Source: an uncultured Dyadobacter sp. (GTDB taxonomy: Bacteria; Bacteroidota; Bacteroidia; Cytophagales; Spirosomataceae). From it: a DNA stretch of 64,000 nucleotides. A program made the position numbers and the translations under genes. Location: NCBI RefSeq assembly GCF_946482605.1, contig NZ_CAMLSE010000032.1, forward strand, positions 28,477-92,476. The letters are read 5' to 3'. Shown piece by piece: positions 17,114 to 26,290 of this stretch (the stretch's first letter is position 1; every line of letters begins with the position of its first letter). The notes beneath the pieces were generated by a model. That model worked only from the letters and a program-made list of their open reading frames with translations, did no database searches and had not been told where the DNA came from.

Positions 17114-19816
17114 TTGAAACAATATAATATCCTGAGATCTGCCTGGTGTGCTGCGGCTCTTTTTTCCTCTCTTTCTTTTCAAGGTTTTAGTCAAGTTGCT
17201 GATTCATTAGTAGTTATTAATCCGGATAGTGCCTATGCGGCGCTCTCGGAGGCGGAGAAGCGCTTCTCGCGCAACGCGGTGGCGGGCGTTCAGACGGCCG
17301 ATGGCCTGCAAGCTTCACTGTTCGCATCGGAGCCCGACGTTGTCAATCCCATCAACATCGATGTCGACCACCGCGGACGTGTGTGGGTATGTGAGGCGTA
17401 CAATTACCGGCCGGCCGTCAATGGGAAGTCGGAGCTGGGCCAGGGCGACCGGATCCTGATCCTGGAAGACAAGGACGGGGATGGCAAATCGGATGTGACG
17501 AAGGTCTTTTACCAGGGACCTGAGCTCAATGCACCGCTGGGGATATGGGTCATGGGCAACAAAGCGATCGTCTCGCAGAGTCCGTACGTGTGGCTGTTTA
17601 CGGATACGAATGGCGACGACAAAGCCGATAAGAAGGAATTGCTCTTCAAAGGCATTGGCGGTGTGCAAAACGACGCCGGTGTGCATTCCTTCGTTTTCGG
17701 CCCCGACGGGAAGTTCTATTTCAATTACGGTAATGCAGGCCGGCAGCTTGTGGACGGGCAGGACCGTCCATTGCTTGATAAATATGAAAGGCCGATTGAT
17801 TTCCGGCAGTTCAAGCAGGGCGTTGTTTTTCGCTGTGAACAGGATTTTACAAAAGTTGAAATCATGGCGGAGAATTTCCGCAACGGTTGGGAAGTCGCGG
17901 TTGACAGCTACGGCACCATGTGGCAATCCGATCAGGAAGAGCCCGGCAACGGAGGCGACCGCGTTTCCTATGTCATGGAAAACGGGAATTTTGGGTATGT
18001 GGATGAAATGACAGGCGCCAGCTGGCGTCTGAACCGGACCAATCTGGAAGACGAAATACCGCGCCGCCACTGGCACCAGAATGACCCGGGCGTGGTTCCC
18101 GACCTGCTTGAAACAGGGTCGGGCTTTCCGATGGGTATGGCGATATACGAAGGCGAACTGTTGCCCCGACGCTACTGGGACCAGATTCTGCTGGCCGATG
18201 CCGGACAGGGCTATGTGAGCGCCTTTTCTGTACAGAACGAAGGTGCAGGTTATAAATCGACCGGCATTCTGCCCATAGTGGAAGGCAAACGCGACAAATG
18301 GTTCAGGCCGACCGATGTTTGTGTTGCCCCGGATGGCTCGCTGATCGTTTCGGACTGGTACGATCCCGTGATGGGCGCCAACAAAATGAAAGACCGGAGC
18401 CGGGGACGGATATTCCGCATTGCGCCTACCGGTGTACCCTATAAGATCCCTGTTTTTGACCTAAGCATACCCGAACAGGCGGTCAAGGCACTGCAAAGTC
18501 CCAATTTATCACAGCGGTACCTGGCCTGGAATGCATGTGTGAAGCATGGCTGGGCGGCCGAGCCGTTTCTGGAAGAACTCTTTCGCCAGTACAACGGAAA
18601 TCCGAAGTTGCGGGCGAGGGCTTTGTGGGTTCTGAACCGGATCGAGGGGTTTAACTACAGAAACCTGGATATCGGTTTCCGGGAACTGAATCCCAACCTG
18701 CGCATCACGGCATTGCGTGCGGTGCGTCAGCGAAACAGTGATCCGACGGAGTATATCAAAAGGCTTACCTCAGATCCAGACCCGCAGGTAAGGCGCGAAT
18801 GTGCATTGGCCATTAACCACAATCATACTTACGAAGCATTGGACGTCTGGCTACAACTCGCGAAACAATACAAGGGCAATGACCGCTGGTCGGTGGAAGC
18901 GCTGAGTATTGGTGCCTATGATCAATGGGAGCGGATATTTCCGGCCTGGCTGGAAAGAGCCGGGTCTAAACCGGGCGCGACAGATGCAGGTAAGGACATT
19001 ATCTGGCTCGCACGCACACGGAAGGCCATCCCGTATCTGAGTGAGCTGGCAGCCGATACTTCGGTGAGTTTCAAGAGCAGGCTCCGTTATTTCCGCTCGT
19101 TCGACTTTTTTCATGCAGGTTATGAGAAAACGCAGGCGCTGCTGAGCGTGCTCCAAGTTAATTCGTCCGACCGGATCGAAGTGAGCAAGCTGGCGCTTTT
19201 GCATTTGGACAAATCATTCGTCACCAACTCGCAACAGGGGCTCACTGCGCTGAATAAGCTGTTGGACGAAACTTACGGCACCGAGCATTACATTGACCTG
19301 ATGACCCGCTACGAGCTTGAATCGGAGAACGATCGGCTTCTCAAACTCGCATTGGAAAAATCCGACGAAGTCATCGGCCGCGATGCGGGTGCTTTGCTGC
19401 TCGAACAGGCGGGCATTTCATATGTCACCCAGAAGTTAGCGGGTATGACTGAGGCCAGGAAATCGGCTCTGCTGGCTTCCATTCAAACCGTTGGCAGCAG
19501 TGAGTCAGTTTACCTGCTCCGGTCGGCGGCGCTGAACGGTAGTGAACCGCTGAGTGTCCGTAAGCACGCGGCCCGCTATCTCGGCGGTAGCTGGCCGGGG
19601 GAAGAAGCGGTAGTAAAGCTGCTGACCGGCGGCCAGATCGACGGCGAAGTGAAGGAGGCAGCCTTGGAAGGCGTGAAGAATGCATTCCGGGAGGAGATCA
19701 AAGCGCAGCTGGCGCCCTACTTTCCCAAACCACCGGTAGAGGAGGTGGTTGCAGCGCCGCAGGAAGAGCCCAAGGCAGTAAAGGAGAAGCGGAGAAAGCG
19801 TAGGAAAAACCAGTAG
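17114..19816 (+). CDS. PVC-type propeller/HEAT protein lacking the haem domain
   Basis: A paralogue of the gene at 12831: signal peptide (SAWCAAALFSSLSFQGFSQ), propeller (NPINIDVDHRGRVWVCEAY, DKDGDGKSD, VAPDGSLIVSDWYDP) and HEAT region (DPDPQVRRECALAINHN), with long stretches nearly identical to its neighbour. The C-terminal cytochrome domain is absent. The protein ends instead in a proline/glutamate and lysine/arginine-rich tail (KEKRRKRRKNQ). No in-frame ATG precedes the conserved part: the candidate starts are TTG at 17114 (MKQYNILRS, short n-region, preferred) or TTG at 17084. It may partner a separate cytochrome or the upstream paralogue. Confidence 0.82.
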   Translation: MKQYNILRSAWCAAALFSSLSFQGFSQVADSLVVINPDSAYAALSEAEKRFSRNAVAGVQTADGLQASLFASEPDVVNPINIDVDHRGRVWVCEAYNYRPAVNGKSELGQGDRILILEDKDGDGKSDVTKVFYQGPELNAPLGIWVMGNKAIVSQSPYVWLFTDTNGDDKADKKELLFKGIGGVQNDAGVHSFVFGPDGKFYFNYGNAGRQLVDGQDRPLLDKYERPIDFRQFKQGVVFRCEQDFTKVEIMAENFRNGWEVAVDSYGTMWQSDQEEPGNGGDRVSYVMENGNFGYVDEMTGASWRLNRTNLEDEIPRRHWHQNDPGVVPDLLETGSGFPMGMAIYEGELLPRRYWDQILLADAGQGYVSAFSVQNEGAGYKSTGILPIVEGKRDKWFRPTDVCVAPDGSLIVSDWYDPVMGANKMKDRSRGRIFRIAPTGVPYKIPVFDLSIPEQAVKALQSPNLSQRYLAWNACVKHGWAAEPFLEELFRQYNGNPKLRARALWVLNRIEGFNYRNLDIGFRELNPNLRITALRAVRQRNSDPTEYIKRLTSDPDPQVRRECALAINHNHTYEALDVWLQLAKQYKGNDRWSVEALSIGAYDQWERIFPAWLERAGSKPGATDAGKDIIWLARTRKAIPYLSELAADTSVSFKSRLRYFRSFDFFHAGYEKTQALLSVLQVNSSDRIEVSKLALLHLDKSFVTNSQQGLTALNKLLDETYGTEHYIDLMTRYELESENDRLLKLALEKSDEVIGRDAGALLLEQAGISYVTQKLAGMTEARKSALLASIQTVGSSESVYLLRSAALNGSEPLSVRKHAARYLGGSWPGEEAVVKLLTGGQIDGEVKEAALEGVKNAFREEIKAQLAPYFPKPPVEEVVAAPQEEPKAVKEKRRKRRKNQ

Positions 19817-19895
19817 AATCAAGTTTAAGGGGCGGTTTTCGGTATATTTTACCACAGCTCATCTTTACAGTCTGAAAACAATAAATTGAAAATAT

Positions 19896-20816
19896 ATGCT
19901 CCGCAGAAATTTTGTAAAATCTTCCCTTGGTTTGGCTGGTGCCGCGATCGCAACAGGAGATGCATTCGCAACAGCCCCGGCAGCCAAGAATAAGTTTAAG
20001 CTCAAATACGCCTCTCACTTCGGGATGTTCCAGAACAGCGCCGGAAAGGACGTGATCGACCAGCTTAAATTTATGGCAGACCAAGGATTTATGGCCCTGG
20101 AAGACAATGGCATGATGGGCAGGCCCGTGGAGCAGCAGGAAGCCATTGCAAAGGAAATGAGTCGTTTGGGTATGGAAATGGGTGTGTTTGTGGTGGATAA
20201 AGGCGGTAATGGTGCCAACACGCTGGCGGCAGGTAAGAAGGAATATATCGACATATTCCTGAATGGCTGCAAGCGGGCGGTGGATGTGGCCAAGCGCGTG
20301 AATGCGAAATGGATGACTGTCGTTCCGGGCGATTTTGAAAGAAATCTGCCGATCGGTGTGCAGACGGGCCACGTGATCGACGCATTGCGCCGGGGCGCTG
20401 AGATCCTGGAACCACACGGCCTGGTGATGGTGCTCGAACCGCTGAGCGATTCACCTAACCTGTTCCTGCGTACTTCCGACCAGACTTATGAGATCTGCCG
20501 TGGCGTCAACAGCAAATCATGTAAAATTCTGTATGACATTTACCATATGCAGAAAAATGAAGGCCGCCTGATCCATAATATCGATATGACATGGAGTGAA
20601 ATCGACTACTTCCAGATCGGTGACGAACCTGGCCGTAAGGAACCGACTACGGGGGAGATCAACTACAAGAATATATTCAAGTACATTTACGACCGCAGCA
20701 AAAAGGAAAACAAATCCTTCATCATGGGTATGGAACACGGCAATTCCAAACAAGGCAAAGAAGGAGAAGAAGCATTGATTAAAGCGTATGTGGAAAGCGA
20801 TAGTTTTACGATATAG
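19896..20816 (+). CDS. Tat-exported sugar isomerase-like TIM barrel (hydroxypyruvate isomerase/AP-endonuclease-2 fold)
   Basis: A 306-residue protein. The N-terminus MLRRNFVKSSLGLAGAAIA carries a Tat-like twin arginine (RRNF) and hydrophobic stretch, so folded export is likely. The barrel has the xylose-isomerase-like metal ligands in their usual surroundings: a glutamate in LVMVLEPL, aspartate and histidine in LYDIYHMQ, and a glutamate in IMGMEHGN. The reaction is probably an aldose/ketose isomerisation, with substrate unknown. It starts 79 bases after the propeller paralogue, suggesting a shared role in periplasmic carbohydrate metabolism. Confidence 0.8.
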   Translation: MLRRNFVKSSLGLAGAAIATGDAFATAPAAKNKFKLKYASHFGMFQNSAGKDVIDQLKFMADQGFMALEDNGMMGRPVEQQEAIAKEMSRLGMEMGVFVVDKGGNGANTLAAGKKEYIDIFLNGCKRAVDVAKRVNAKWMTVVPGDFERNLPIGVQTGHVIDALRRGAEILEPHGLVMVLEPLSDSPNLFLRTSDQTYEICRGVNSKSCKILYDIYHMQKNEGRLIHNIDMTWSEIDYFQIGDEPGRKEPTTGEINYKNIFKYIYDRSKKENKSFIMGMEHGNSKQGKEGEEALIKAYVESDSFTI

Positions 20817-20823
20817 GTTTTTG

Positions 20824-20980
20824 GGCTGTAAGCTTTAGGCTATATGCTTTAAGCAGCAGACACATCAGCTCAGGCAAAGAAAAGACCGGGAAGAGAAATC
20901 TCCTCCCGGTCTTTTTAGTAAATGCATACTTCCATAAAAGCGTAAGGCATACAGCCTAAAGCATATAGCTTAACGCTTAC
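20824..20980. repeat. Inverted pair of heptamer tandem arrays (element B)
   Basis: The left arm (20824-20854) consists of 7-base units CTGTAAG, CTTTAGG, CTATATG, CTTTAAG (type CTNTANG). The right arm (20940-20980) carries the same units on the other strand. Over 27 bases the left arm and the reverse complement of the right arm agree at 24 positions. The right arm contains the stop codon of the CBM48 gene at 20977. A terminator hairpin sits in the core. Confidence 0.85.
20880..20916. terminator. Bidirectional terminator within element B
   Basis: AAAGACCGGG pairs with CCCGGTCTTT, extended by inner GAGA/TCTC, with A and T runs on the two sides. It serves the convergent genes ending at 20816 and 20977. 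Confidence 0.85.
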
Positions 20981-21285
20981 AATACCACCACCGAATTCTC
21001 CGTAGCGTCGACGCCGGCTGGTACGTATTTGTCTGCTGCCCAGTCGTTCTCCCATTTCGCATCGTCGAGGATGTAACGGAATTGATATTCTCCTGCGCCT
21101 AGTTCGAGGCTTGTTTTGAATGAGCCGTCTTTTTGTTTTTTCAATGCAATAGCCTCTTCGGGATTCCAGCCATTGAATTCACCTACAAGCGTGATTTTCT
21201 TTGCTTCAACTGCCGCCTCGGCGGGAACTGTAAACGTTACTTTGTAGACAGACTTACTTTTTACAAACTGTTTCGTTAATGCCAT
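20977..21285 (-). CDS. Small CBM48 / isoamylase early-set domain protein
   Basis: A 102-residue protein that is almost entirely one glycogen-binding-type domain: ITLVGEFNGWNPEEAIALKK (the typical GxFNxW region), DGSFKTSLELGAGEYQFRYILD and WENDWAADKYVPAG. Such stand-alone domains bind alpha-glucans or regulate glycogen metabolism. No signal peptide is seen, so it is probably cytoplasmic. A Bacteroidota promoter lies about 30 bases upstream. Its stop codon falls within the right arm of element B. Confidence 0.85.
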   Translation of the reverse strand: MALTKQFVKSKSVYKVTFTVPAEAAVEAKKITLVGEFNGWNPEEAIALKKQKDGSFKTSLELGAGEYQFRYILDDAKWENDWAADKYVPAGVDATENSVVVL

Positions 21286-21313
21286 AATCAGTAGTGTTAA
21301 TTGGTTGATGGCT

Positions 21314-21344
21314 CAAAGATACAATCAAAAATTATTCAAATCAA
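21314..21344 (-). promoter_or_regulatory. Promoter of the CBM48 gene
   Basis: On the minus strand TATCTTTG (21314-21321) matches TAnnTTTG. A TTG at 21342-21344 lies 20 bases upstream at the -33 position, with a second TTTG at 21337-21340. The -7 element ends about 29 bases before the ATG at 21285. Confidence 0.55.
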
Positions 21345-21431
21345 TGAATATCAATATCATGAATGTTTTATGTCTTCGAAAAGTTATATAATAACGTTCT
21401 TAGCGACATTTTCGGCCATCTCTCTGAAACA

Positions 21432-23693
21432 CTACCTTAACGTATATCGCATTCCTAAAAAGCCTCTGATTCCCTGATTAGGGGCATAAACGTAGGATGG
21501 ATCGAATGTGAGGCGGTAGGGGTTGTCGGGCGTAGCAATTACCTGGCCTTGCTCATCAAATTTTACATTTTTGTCGAATGGATCGTTCGATCTGGCGATA
21601 GAATTGGCCGGAGGAGTGAAGTTCAGAAGGTTTTTGACGCCCCCGTAGATTTCAAGTCCGTTGTCAAACTTCTTGGTAATCTGAATATTCTGCAATGACC
21701 AGACGGGCGAATTTGCGGCCCGGGGATCGCTTTCGCTGAGGAGCGGCAAACGCATCGGGCCGTAGATGTTACCGGTGTAGTCCAGCGAGATCCCCGCTTT
21801 CTGGATATCATAGGAAACTGCCCAGGTGCCTGTAAACTTTTCGGTCAGTACCGGACGGAAGCGGACTCCGTTCTCTTTCTGGTAGTTGTCCATTAATGTG
21901 CCACCGGCGATGATCTTCAATGGAAACGAAAAGTTGAAATCCAGGTTCAGACTGATACCCTTTGAAATGGCATAACCATCCAGATTGTCGTAAATGATCT
22001 CGTTGGGGTTGGTGTCGTAGTCCGGCAGGATGCGGTTGGTGAAGTAGGTGTAAAATACCGACGCATCGATCCCGATAAATGAGTTTCCGGTTACGATCTT
22101 TTTCACCATGTTGATATTGGCATTCCAGCTCTGTTCCGGTTTCAGCGCTTCTTTCAGGATCACCTCCCGGGAGCCCGTCAAGGCGGCATGGTCCTCGGTA
22201 AAGAGGTTCACGATCCGGAAGCCCCGGCCAACGTTCAGGCGGACCACGTCGGTTTGATTGAACTTGTACTTGTAGGCGGCACGAGGTGTGAAGATGCTTC
22301 CGTGGCGGCTGTTGTAATCATAGCGGGCGCCCAGCAAAATGGAATGCGGGCCGGATTTGATTTCATCCTGAATGAAAACGCCCGGCAGGTAAATTTTGTC
22401 CGCATGATCCTGCCCGTCCACGTAGCGCGTAGCGGGAGTGTTATCGTTGTAGAAAGTGTAACGGAAAGGCGTGCCCATCAGCAGGCTATGTTTGCCGATC
22501 TCCTTGTCCCACAGAAATTGAGCGAAGACTATTTTTTGATCGGCATTAAACAGGACGTTGCCATACGTAGAGTTCTGGTTATGTGAGCTGAAAGAATATT
22601 GCAAAGTAACTTTTTCCGCCATAGGCAGCTGATAATTGCCCAGGACCTCGAACCGTTTGGTATAAATGCTTTCGCCATAAACCTCGTCTCCTCCGCGGTA
22701 GGACCGGTTCCATTGCATTTGTCCGCCCCAACGATCTTCATAATAATAGCGGGCGGCAATATTGGCCTGCCGGTTGTTTTTGAGGTTGAAAGACCATTTG
22801 TTGAAAACCGAAATGCGGTTCTGGAGCGTCAGATCGGTGAAGCCGTCCTTGTTGTTATCGATCGGGTTCTGGTAATTGAAATAGTTTATGCCAAGCAGTG
22901 AACTGCTTTTCTCGGTCGGAGTGAATTTCACTCCCAGGTCCACATTGTAGTCGCGCCACGTCGTACTGAAAACATCCGCAGAGAATAACGGTGCCTTGGA
23001 GGGGTTCTTCGTAATGATATTGATCAACCCACCCACCGCTTCGGAGCCATAGAGTGTCGAAGCCGGTCCTTTTACGATCTCGACCCGCTCGATGAGGCTG
23101 TTCGGGATCCCGGAGAGTCCGTACACGGTGGAAAGCCCGCTTACCATGGGCATACCGTCGATGAGGACCATCGTGTAGGGGCCTTCCAGCCCGTTGATGT
23201 GGATATCGCCGGTGTTGCACACATTGCAGTTCAGCTGCGGGCGTACTCCGTTCACATAACTTAACCCCTCAAAGATGCTGGGTACCGGGTTTTTATAGAT
23301 GAATTTAGAGGTAATGATATCCACCGGGACCGGGCTGTCGAGTTTGGAAACTTCCTTCATCGTGCCCGTCACTACCACTTCTTCCAGTGCATTGGCGCCG
23401 GATTTCAGCAGAAAGTCCTTCACCATATTTTTCTCGACCCGTACATTCTTTTCTGTGACCGTCGGCAGCGATACATAGCTGACCCGTACGGTGTATACGC
23501 CCTTCGGAATGCCGCTGATGCGATAATTTCCCGCGGTGTCCGCAGTAGTTCCTGTTTTGAGTTCGCTGATATAGACCGAAGCGCCGAATGCGGGGTCAGT
23601 CTGGCCGTCCAGCGAAATTTTTCCGGAAAGTGTGAACTGGGCCGTCGCATGAAAAGATAAGGCGCTCAGGAGTAGAAGTATGAGTTGCTTCAT
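21432..23693 (-). CDS. TonB-dependent outer-membrane receptor with CNVC-type plug
   Basis: A 753-residue receptor. Signal peptide MKQLILLLLSALSFHATAQ, a carboxypeptidase-regulatory-like domain (about 20-105), a plug with VVVTGTM, ERVEIVKGPASTLYGSEAVGGLINIITK and a beta-barrel ending in an aromatic-rich strand (GIRGFLGMRYTLR). The plug contains an unusual pair of cysteines, LNCNVCNTGDIHINGLEGPY. Substrate is unknown: the CxxC could bind a metal or form a disulfide, and comparable receptors are often annotated for metal or cobalamin uptake. It stands alone, divergent from the DoxX gene. Confidence 0.88.
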   Translation of the reverse strand: MKQLILLLLSALSFHATAQFTLSGKISLDGQTDPAFGASVYISELKTGTTADTAGNYRISGIPKGVYTVRVSYVSLPTVTEKNVRVEKNMVKDFLLKSGANALEEVVVTGTMKEVSKLDSPVPVDIITSKFIYKNPVPSIFEGLSYVNGVRPQLNCNVCNTGDIHINGLEGPYTMVLIDGMPMVSGLSTVYGLSGIPNSLIERVEIVKGPASTLYGSEAVGGLINIITKNPSKAPLFSADVFSTTWRDYNVDLGVKFTPTEKSSSLLGINYFNYQNPIDNNKDGFTDLTLQNRISVFNKWSFNLKNNRQANIAARYYYEDRWGGQMQWNRSYRGGDEVYGESIYTKRFEVLGNYQLPMAEKVTLQYSFSSHNQNSTYGNVLFNADQKIVFAQFLWDKEIGKHSLLMGTPFRYTFYNDNTPATRYVDGQDHADKIYLPGVFIQDEIKSGPHSILLGARYDYNSRHGSIFTPRAAYKYKFNQTDVVRLNVGRGFRIVNLFTEDHAALTGSREVILKEALKPEQSWNANINMVKKIVTGNSFIGIDASVFYTYFTNRILPDYDTNPNEIIYDNLDGYAISKGISLNLDFNFSFPLKIIAGGTLMDNYQKENGVRFRPVLTEKFTGTWAVSYDIQKAGISLDYTGNIYGPMRLPLLSESDPRAANSPVWSLQNIQITKKFDNGLEIYGGVKNLLNFTPPANSIARSNDPFDKNVKFDEQGQVIATPDNPYRLTFDPSYVYAPNQGIRGFLGMRYTLR

Positions 23694-23871
23694 ATAATGG
23701 CCAAATTATTATTTTATTTTTCTCTGAATATTAATTTAGACAAACCTAAAAATAAAACTTGATAAATGAAAATTTAAAATTCGGTTACAATTGATTTCGT
23801 TGTGAAACTATCTGAGGCATCGCTTTGGTTAGCACAATGCTTATTCACTTACAAAACAGTTTTAACCCACT

Positions 23872-24282
23872 ATGCTTAAAAAATTTCTAAGGCCGATCAA
23901 ACTTCCCGGGACGGTGGATTGGGCTGTTCTGATTCTTCGCGTGGGATTTTCATGCCTGATGATTACGCACGGCTATGCTAAACTGACCGGCTTTCTGAGC
24001 GGAGATCGCTCCTTTTCCGACCCGATCGGTATAGGTGAAGAACTTTCCTACTTTCTGACAATCTGTGCTGAATTCGGATGTTCTATTCTGCTGATTCTCG
24101 GGCTGGGGACCCGGCTCGCGCTGCTTCCCCTGATCTTCACCATGCTTGTGGTGATTTTTATCGTGCATGCCAAAGATGCTTTTGATGTGAAGGAGCATGC
24201 GTTGCTATTTCTCTTCGGATACATCGCCTTACTGCTGACGGGGCCGGGCCGGTTTTCGGTCGACAGTAAATTGTACCGTTAA
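23872..24282 (+). CDS. DoxX-family membrane protein
   Basis: A 136-residue protein with four predicted membrane helices (LILRVGFSCLMITHGYAKL, the second helix with FGCSILLILGLG, a third LLPLIFTMLVVIFIVHA and a last LLFLFGYIALLLTG). The HGYAKL and FSDPIGIG blocks between helices are DoxX-like. DoxX proteins are linked to quinone- or thiol-dependent redox processes, without a specific role here. A strong terminator follows directly. Confidence 0.85.
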   Translation: MLKKFLRPIKLPGTVDWAVLILRVGFSCLMITHGYAKLTGFLSGDRSFSDPIGIGEELSYFLTICAEFGCSILLILGLGTRLALLPLIFTMLVVIFIVHAKDAFDVKEHALLFLFGYIALLLTGPGRFSVDSKLYR

Positions 24283-24317
24283 AAAAAATCCCTTCCGGAG
24301 CGTCGGAAGGGATTTTT
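24281..24317. terminator. Bidirectional terminator
   Basis: AATCCCTTCCG pairs with CGGAAGGGATT around a six-base loop, with an A run on the left and a T run on the right. It separates the convergent DoxX and aldo/keto reductase genes. Confidence 0.9.
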
Positions 24318-24326
24318 AGGATTTTG

Positions 24327-25298
24327 CTATTGCGACCATTTGGTGGGCTTGCGGTCCCAGCGGTGAACCTTCATCGCTTCGGCGACCGCGGCATCCAGCT
24401 GCACACCATCGCTGGCGGCTACGTTTGCGCGGACGTGCGGGAGCTTACGCATACCCGGGATCGTCGTGTGCACATCGGGGTTGTTGAGGATGAACCGCAA
24501 GGCGAGTTCGGGCATCGTCATACCCGCAGGAATGTCCGCACGAAGCGACTCAGCCTTGTCCACGCTTGCATTCAGGTTTTCAGGAACGAAGTAAGTGGAG
24601 CGCCAGTCGTCGGCGGGAAAAACAGTTTCTTTGGTTAACGTTCCAGTTAATGTACCTTCATCGAAAGGCACACGGGCGATCACGGCGATGTCCTTTTCGC
24701 GGCAGAGCGGGAACAGGTTGTCTTCCGGGGCCTGGTCGAAAATATTGTAAATCACCTGCACGGCGTCAATCAGGCCGGTTTTCAGCGTTTCCAACGCATT
24801 GTCGGGTTCCCAGCGGTTGATACTGATTCCCCAGGCAGCTACTTTTCCTTCCTTTGTCAGCTTCTGGATCGCTTCCTTCCATTCATCTTCCTGCGCCCAG
24901 GCGTCCTCCCAAACGTGGAATTGCAGCAGATCTATTTGCTCGGTGCCCAGATTTTGCAGACTTTTTTCGGTGTATTCAACGATATAGTCCGCCGGAAACA
25001 CATCTTTCAATGCGAATTCGGCACGTGACGGCCATTGGCGGTTTTTGGGCGGGATCTTGGTAGCCGCGTAGAGTTTTTTGTCCGGATACCTTTTGATCAG
25101 TTCGCCGAGGATACGCTCACTCAGTCCTTCGCCGTAGCCCCATGCAGTATCGAAGAAGTTAACACCCGATTCGACGGCGAGGTTGAGTGAATCGTCCGTT
25201 TCCTTGCGGTCGGAGCCTGTCCAGCCCGCCAGGCCCCACATTCCGTACCCTATTTCGCTGATTTCCCAGCCGGTTCGTCCAAAACGACGTTTTTGCAT
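24327..25298 (-). CDS. Aldo/keto reductase
   Basis: A 323-residue cytoplasmic NADPH-dependent reductase. The catalytic tetrad is visible: Asp50 and Tyr55 (FFDTAWGYGEG), Lys81 (LYAATKI) and a histidine in LLQFHVWED. The family's N-terminus (RRFGRTGWEISEIGYGMWGL) and the cofactor region near RFILNNPDVHTTIPGMR are normal. The substrate is not predictable. It is a single gene between two terminator or promoter regions. Confidence 0.92.
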   Translation of the reverse strand: MQKRRFGRTGWEISEIGYGMWGLAGWTGSDRKETDDSLNLAVESGVNFFDTAWGYGEGLSERILGELIKRYPDKKLYAATKIPPKNRQWPSRAEFALKDVFPADYIVEYTEKSLQNLGTEQIDLLQFHVWEDAWAQEDEWKEAIQKLTKEGKVAAWGISINRWEPDNALETLKTGLIDAVQVIYNIFDQAPEDNLFPLCREKDIAVIARVPFDEGTLTGTLTKETVFPADDWRSTYFVPENLNASVDKAESLRADIPAGMTMPELALRFILNNPDVHTTIPGMRKLPHVRANVAASDGVQLDAAVAEAMKVHRWDRKPTKWSQ

Positions 25299-25362
25299 TG
25301 TGAATTGATTTTAGTGTTATACCATTAAAGAATTTGCCTGCATTTATTTAATCCAGAAGGGA

Positions 25363-25370
25363 TACATTTG
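25363..25370 (+). promoter_or_regulatory. Candidate -7 element for the M23 peptidase gene
   Basis: TACATTTG matches the TAnnTTTG consensus 57 bases upstream of the start at 25427. The nearest upstream TTTG (25333-25336) is spaced too far away for a standard -33 box. Confidence 0.4.
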
Positions 25371-25426
25371 CAGGACTTTTTTATTAGTGAGCCCTCGTGT
25401 GCTACGTTCTTCAAAAATAAGGTTAG

Positions 25427-26224
25427 GTGAAAGAAAAAAGGGTGATTAATGCATTATTGATGACAGTGAAACGAGTTGCCGGCGTCGTGCTTATTATTTG
25501 TATGGCCGGTTTGACGAATCAAAGTAAATCTTCCGATAAAATTGCAGAATACTGCGCAGCTTTCCATCAGGTCCAGATGGATATCCGCGATAATGTCATC
25601 ACACCTGATTCTGCCCGCCTGGCTTTTGCGGCCGCAATGCGGAACATCCGTGCAGAGTTTCGCCGGGATACCTGCCGGGCGATCGACTCTGCCTATTTTG
25701 TGTATCCGGTCAAATGTTACACGCCGCAGGAGTCCGTGGGTGCGAAAGGGAGAGGGTACCGGCCCGACGGTTTCGATCTTTTCGACATGAATGCCAGGGG
25801 CAGCCACCCCGCCCACGACCTCTTCGTGAGAGACAAAGACCAGGATGTGCTCGACGACCGTACCTGGAAGCCCATCGATGTGCTCGCATTCACTTCCGGC
25901 GTGGTAGTGGCAACCGAAACAAGCTGGAAATATGACAGCGAATTCCGGGGAGGGAACTGGATATGGATCTATGATCCGTGCTTGGACGGCCTTTTTTACT
26001 ACGCGCACAACAATATCGTGGAAGTTCAGCCGGGACAGTGGGTTAGTGCAGGTGACAAGATATCTGAAATGGGACGTACGGGTTACAACGCCTACCAGAA
26101 GAGATCCCCTACGCACCTGCATCTCATGTACCTGCAACTCGACGCCGAAGGCCTTCCAATGCCCTACAACACTTATGCATGGCTGAAACAGTCGACGGTA
26201 AAAGATGGTTTGGAGGCTGAGTGA
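25427..26224 (+). CDS. M23-family (LytM-like) metallopeptidase
   Basis: A 265-residue protein with an N-terminal signal/anchor segment (VAGVVLIICMAGLTNQS). The LytM zinc ligands are present: the HxxxD-type motif in SHPAHDLFV and the HxH pair in PTHLHLMYL, with the GVVVATE and GDKISEMGRTG strands between. These enzymes cut peptidoglycan crosslinks or act as scaffolds. The start is a GTG at 25427, with an ATG at 25460 as an alternative that keeps the signal segment. The aminotransferase gene follows 66 bases later. Confidence 0.85.
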   Translation: MKEKRVINALLMTVKRVAGVVLIICMAGLTNQSKSSDKIAEYCAAFHQVQMDIRDNVITPDSARLAFAAAMRNIRAEFRRDTCRAIDSAYFVYPVKCYTPQESVGAKGRGYRPDGFDLFDMNARGSHPAHDLFVRDKDQDVLDDRTWKPIDVLAFTSGVVVATETSWKYDSEFRGGNWIWIYDPCLDGLFYYAHNNIVEVQPGQWVSAGDKISEMGRTGYNAYQKRSPTHLHLMYLQLDAEGLPMPYNTYAWLKQSTVKDGLEAE

Positions 26225-26290
26225 TTGGTATTGAAGTAGATAATTGATAAATTGTCCTTCACTCCATTACTATTCCTTAAACATCATTTT

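Noticed and set aside
17114..19816. Second propeller protein as a pseudogene that lost its haem domain
   Set aside because: The frame is intact over about 900 codons with conserved motifs and an ordered new C-terminal tail, so it looks functional.
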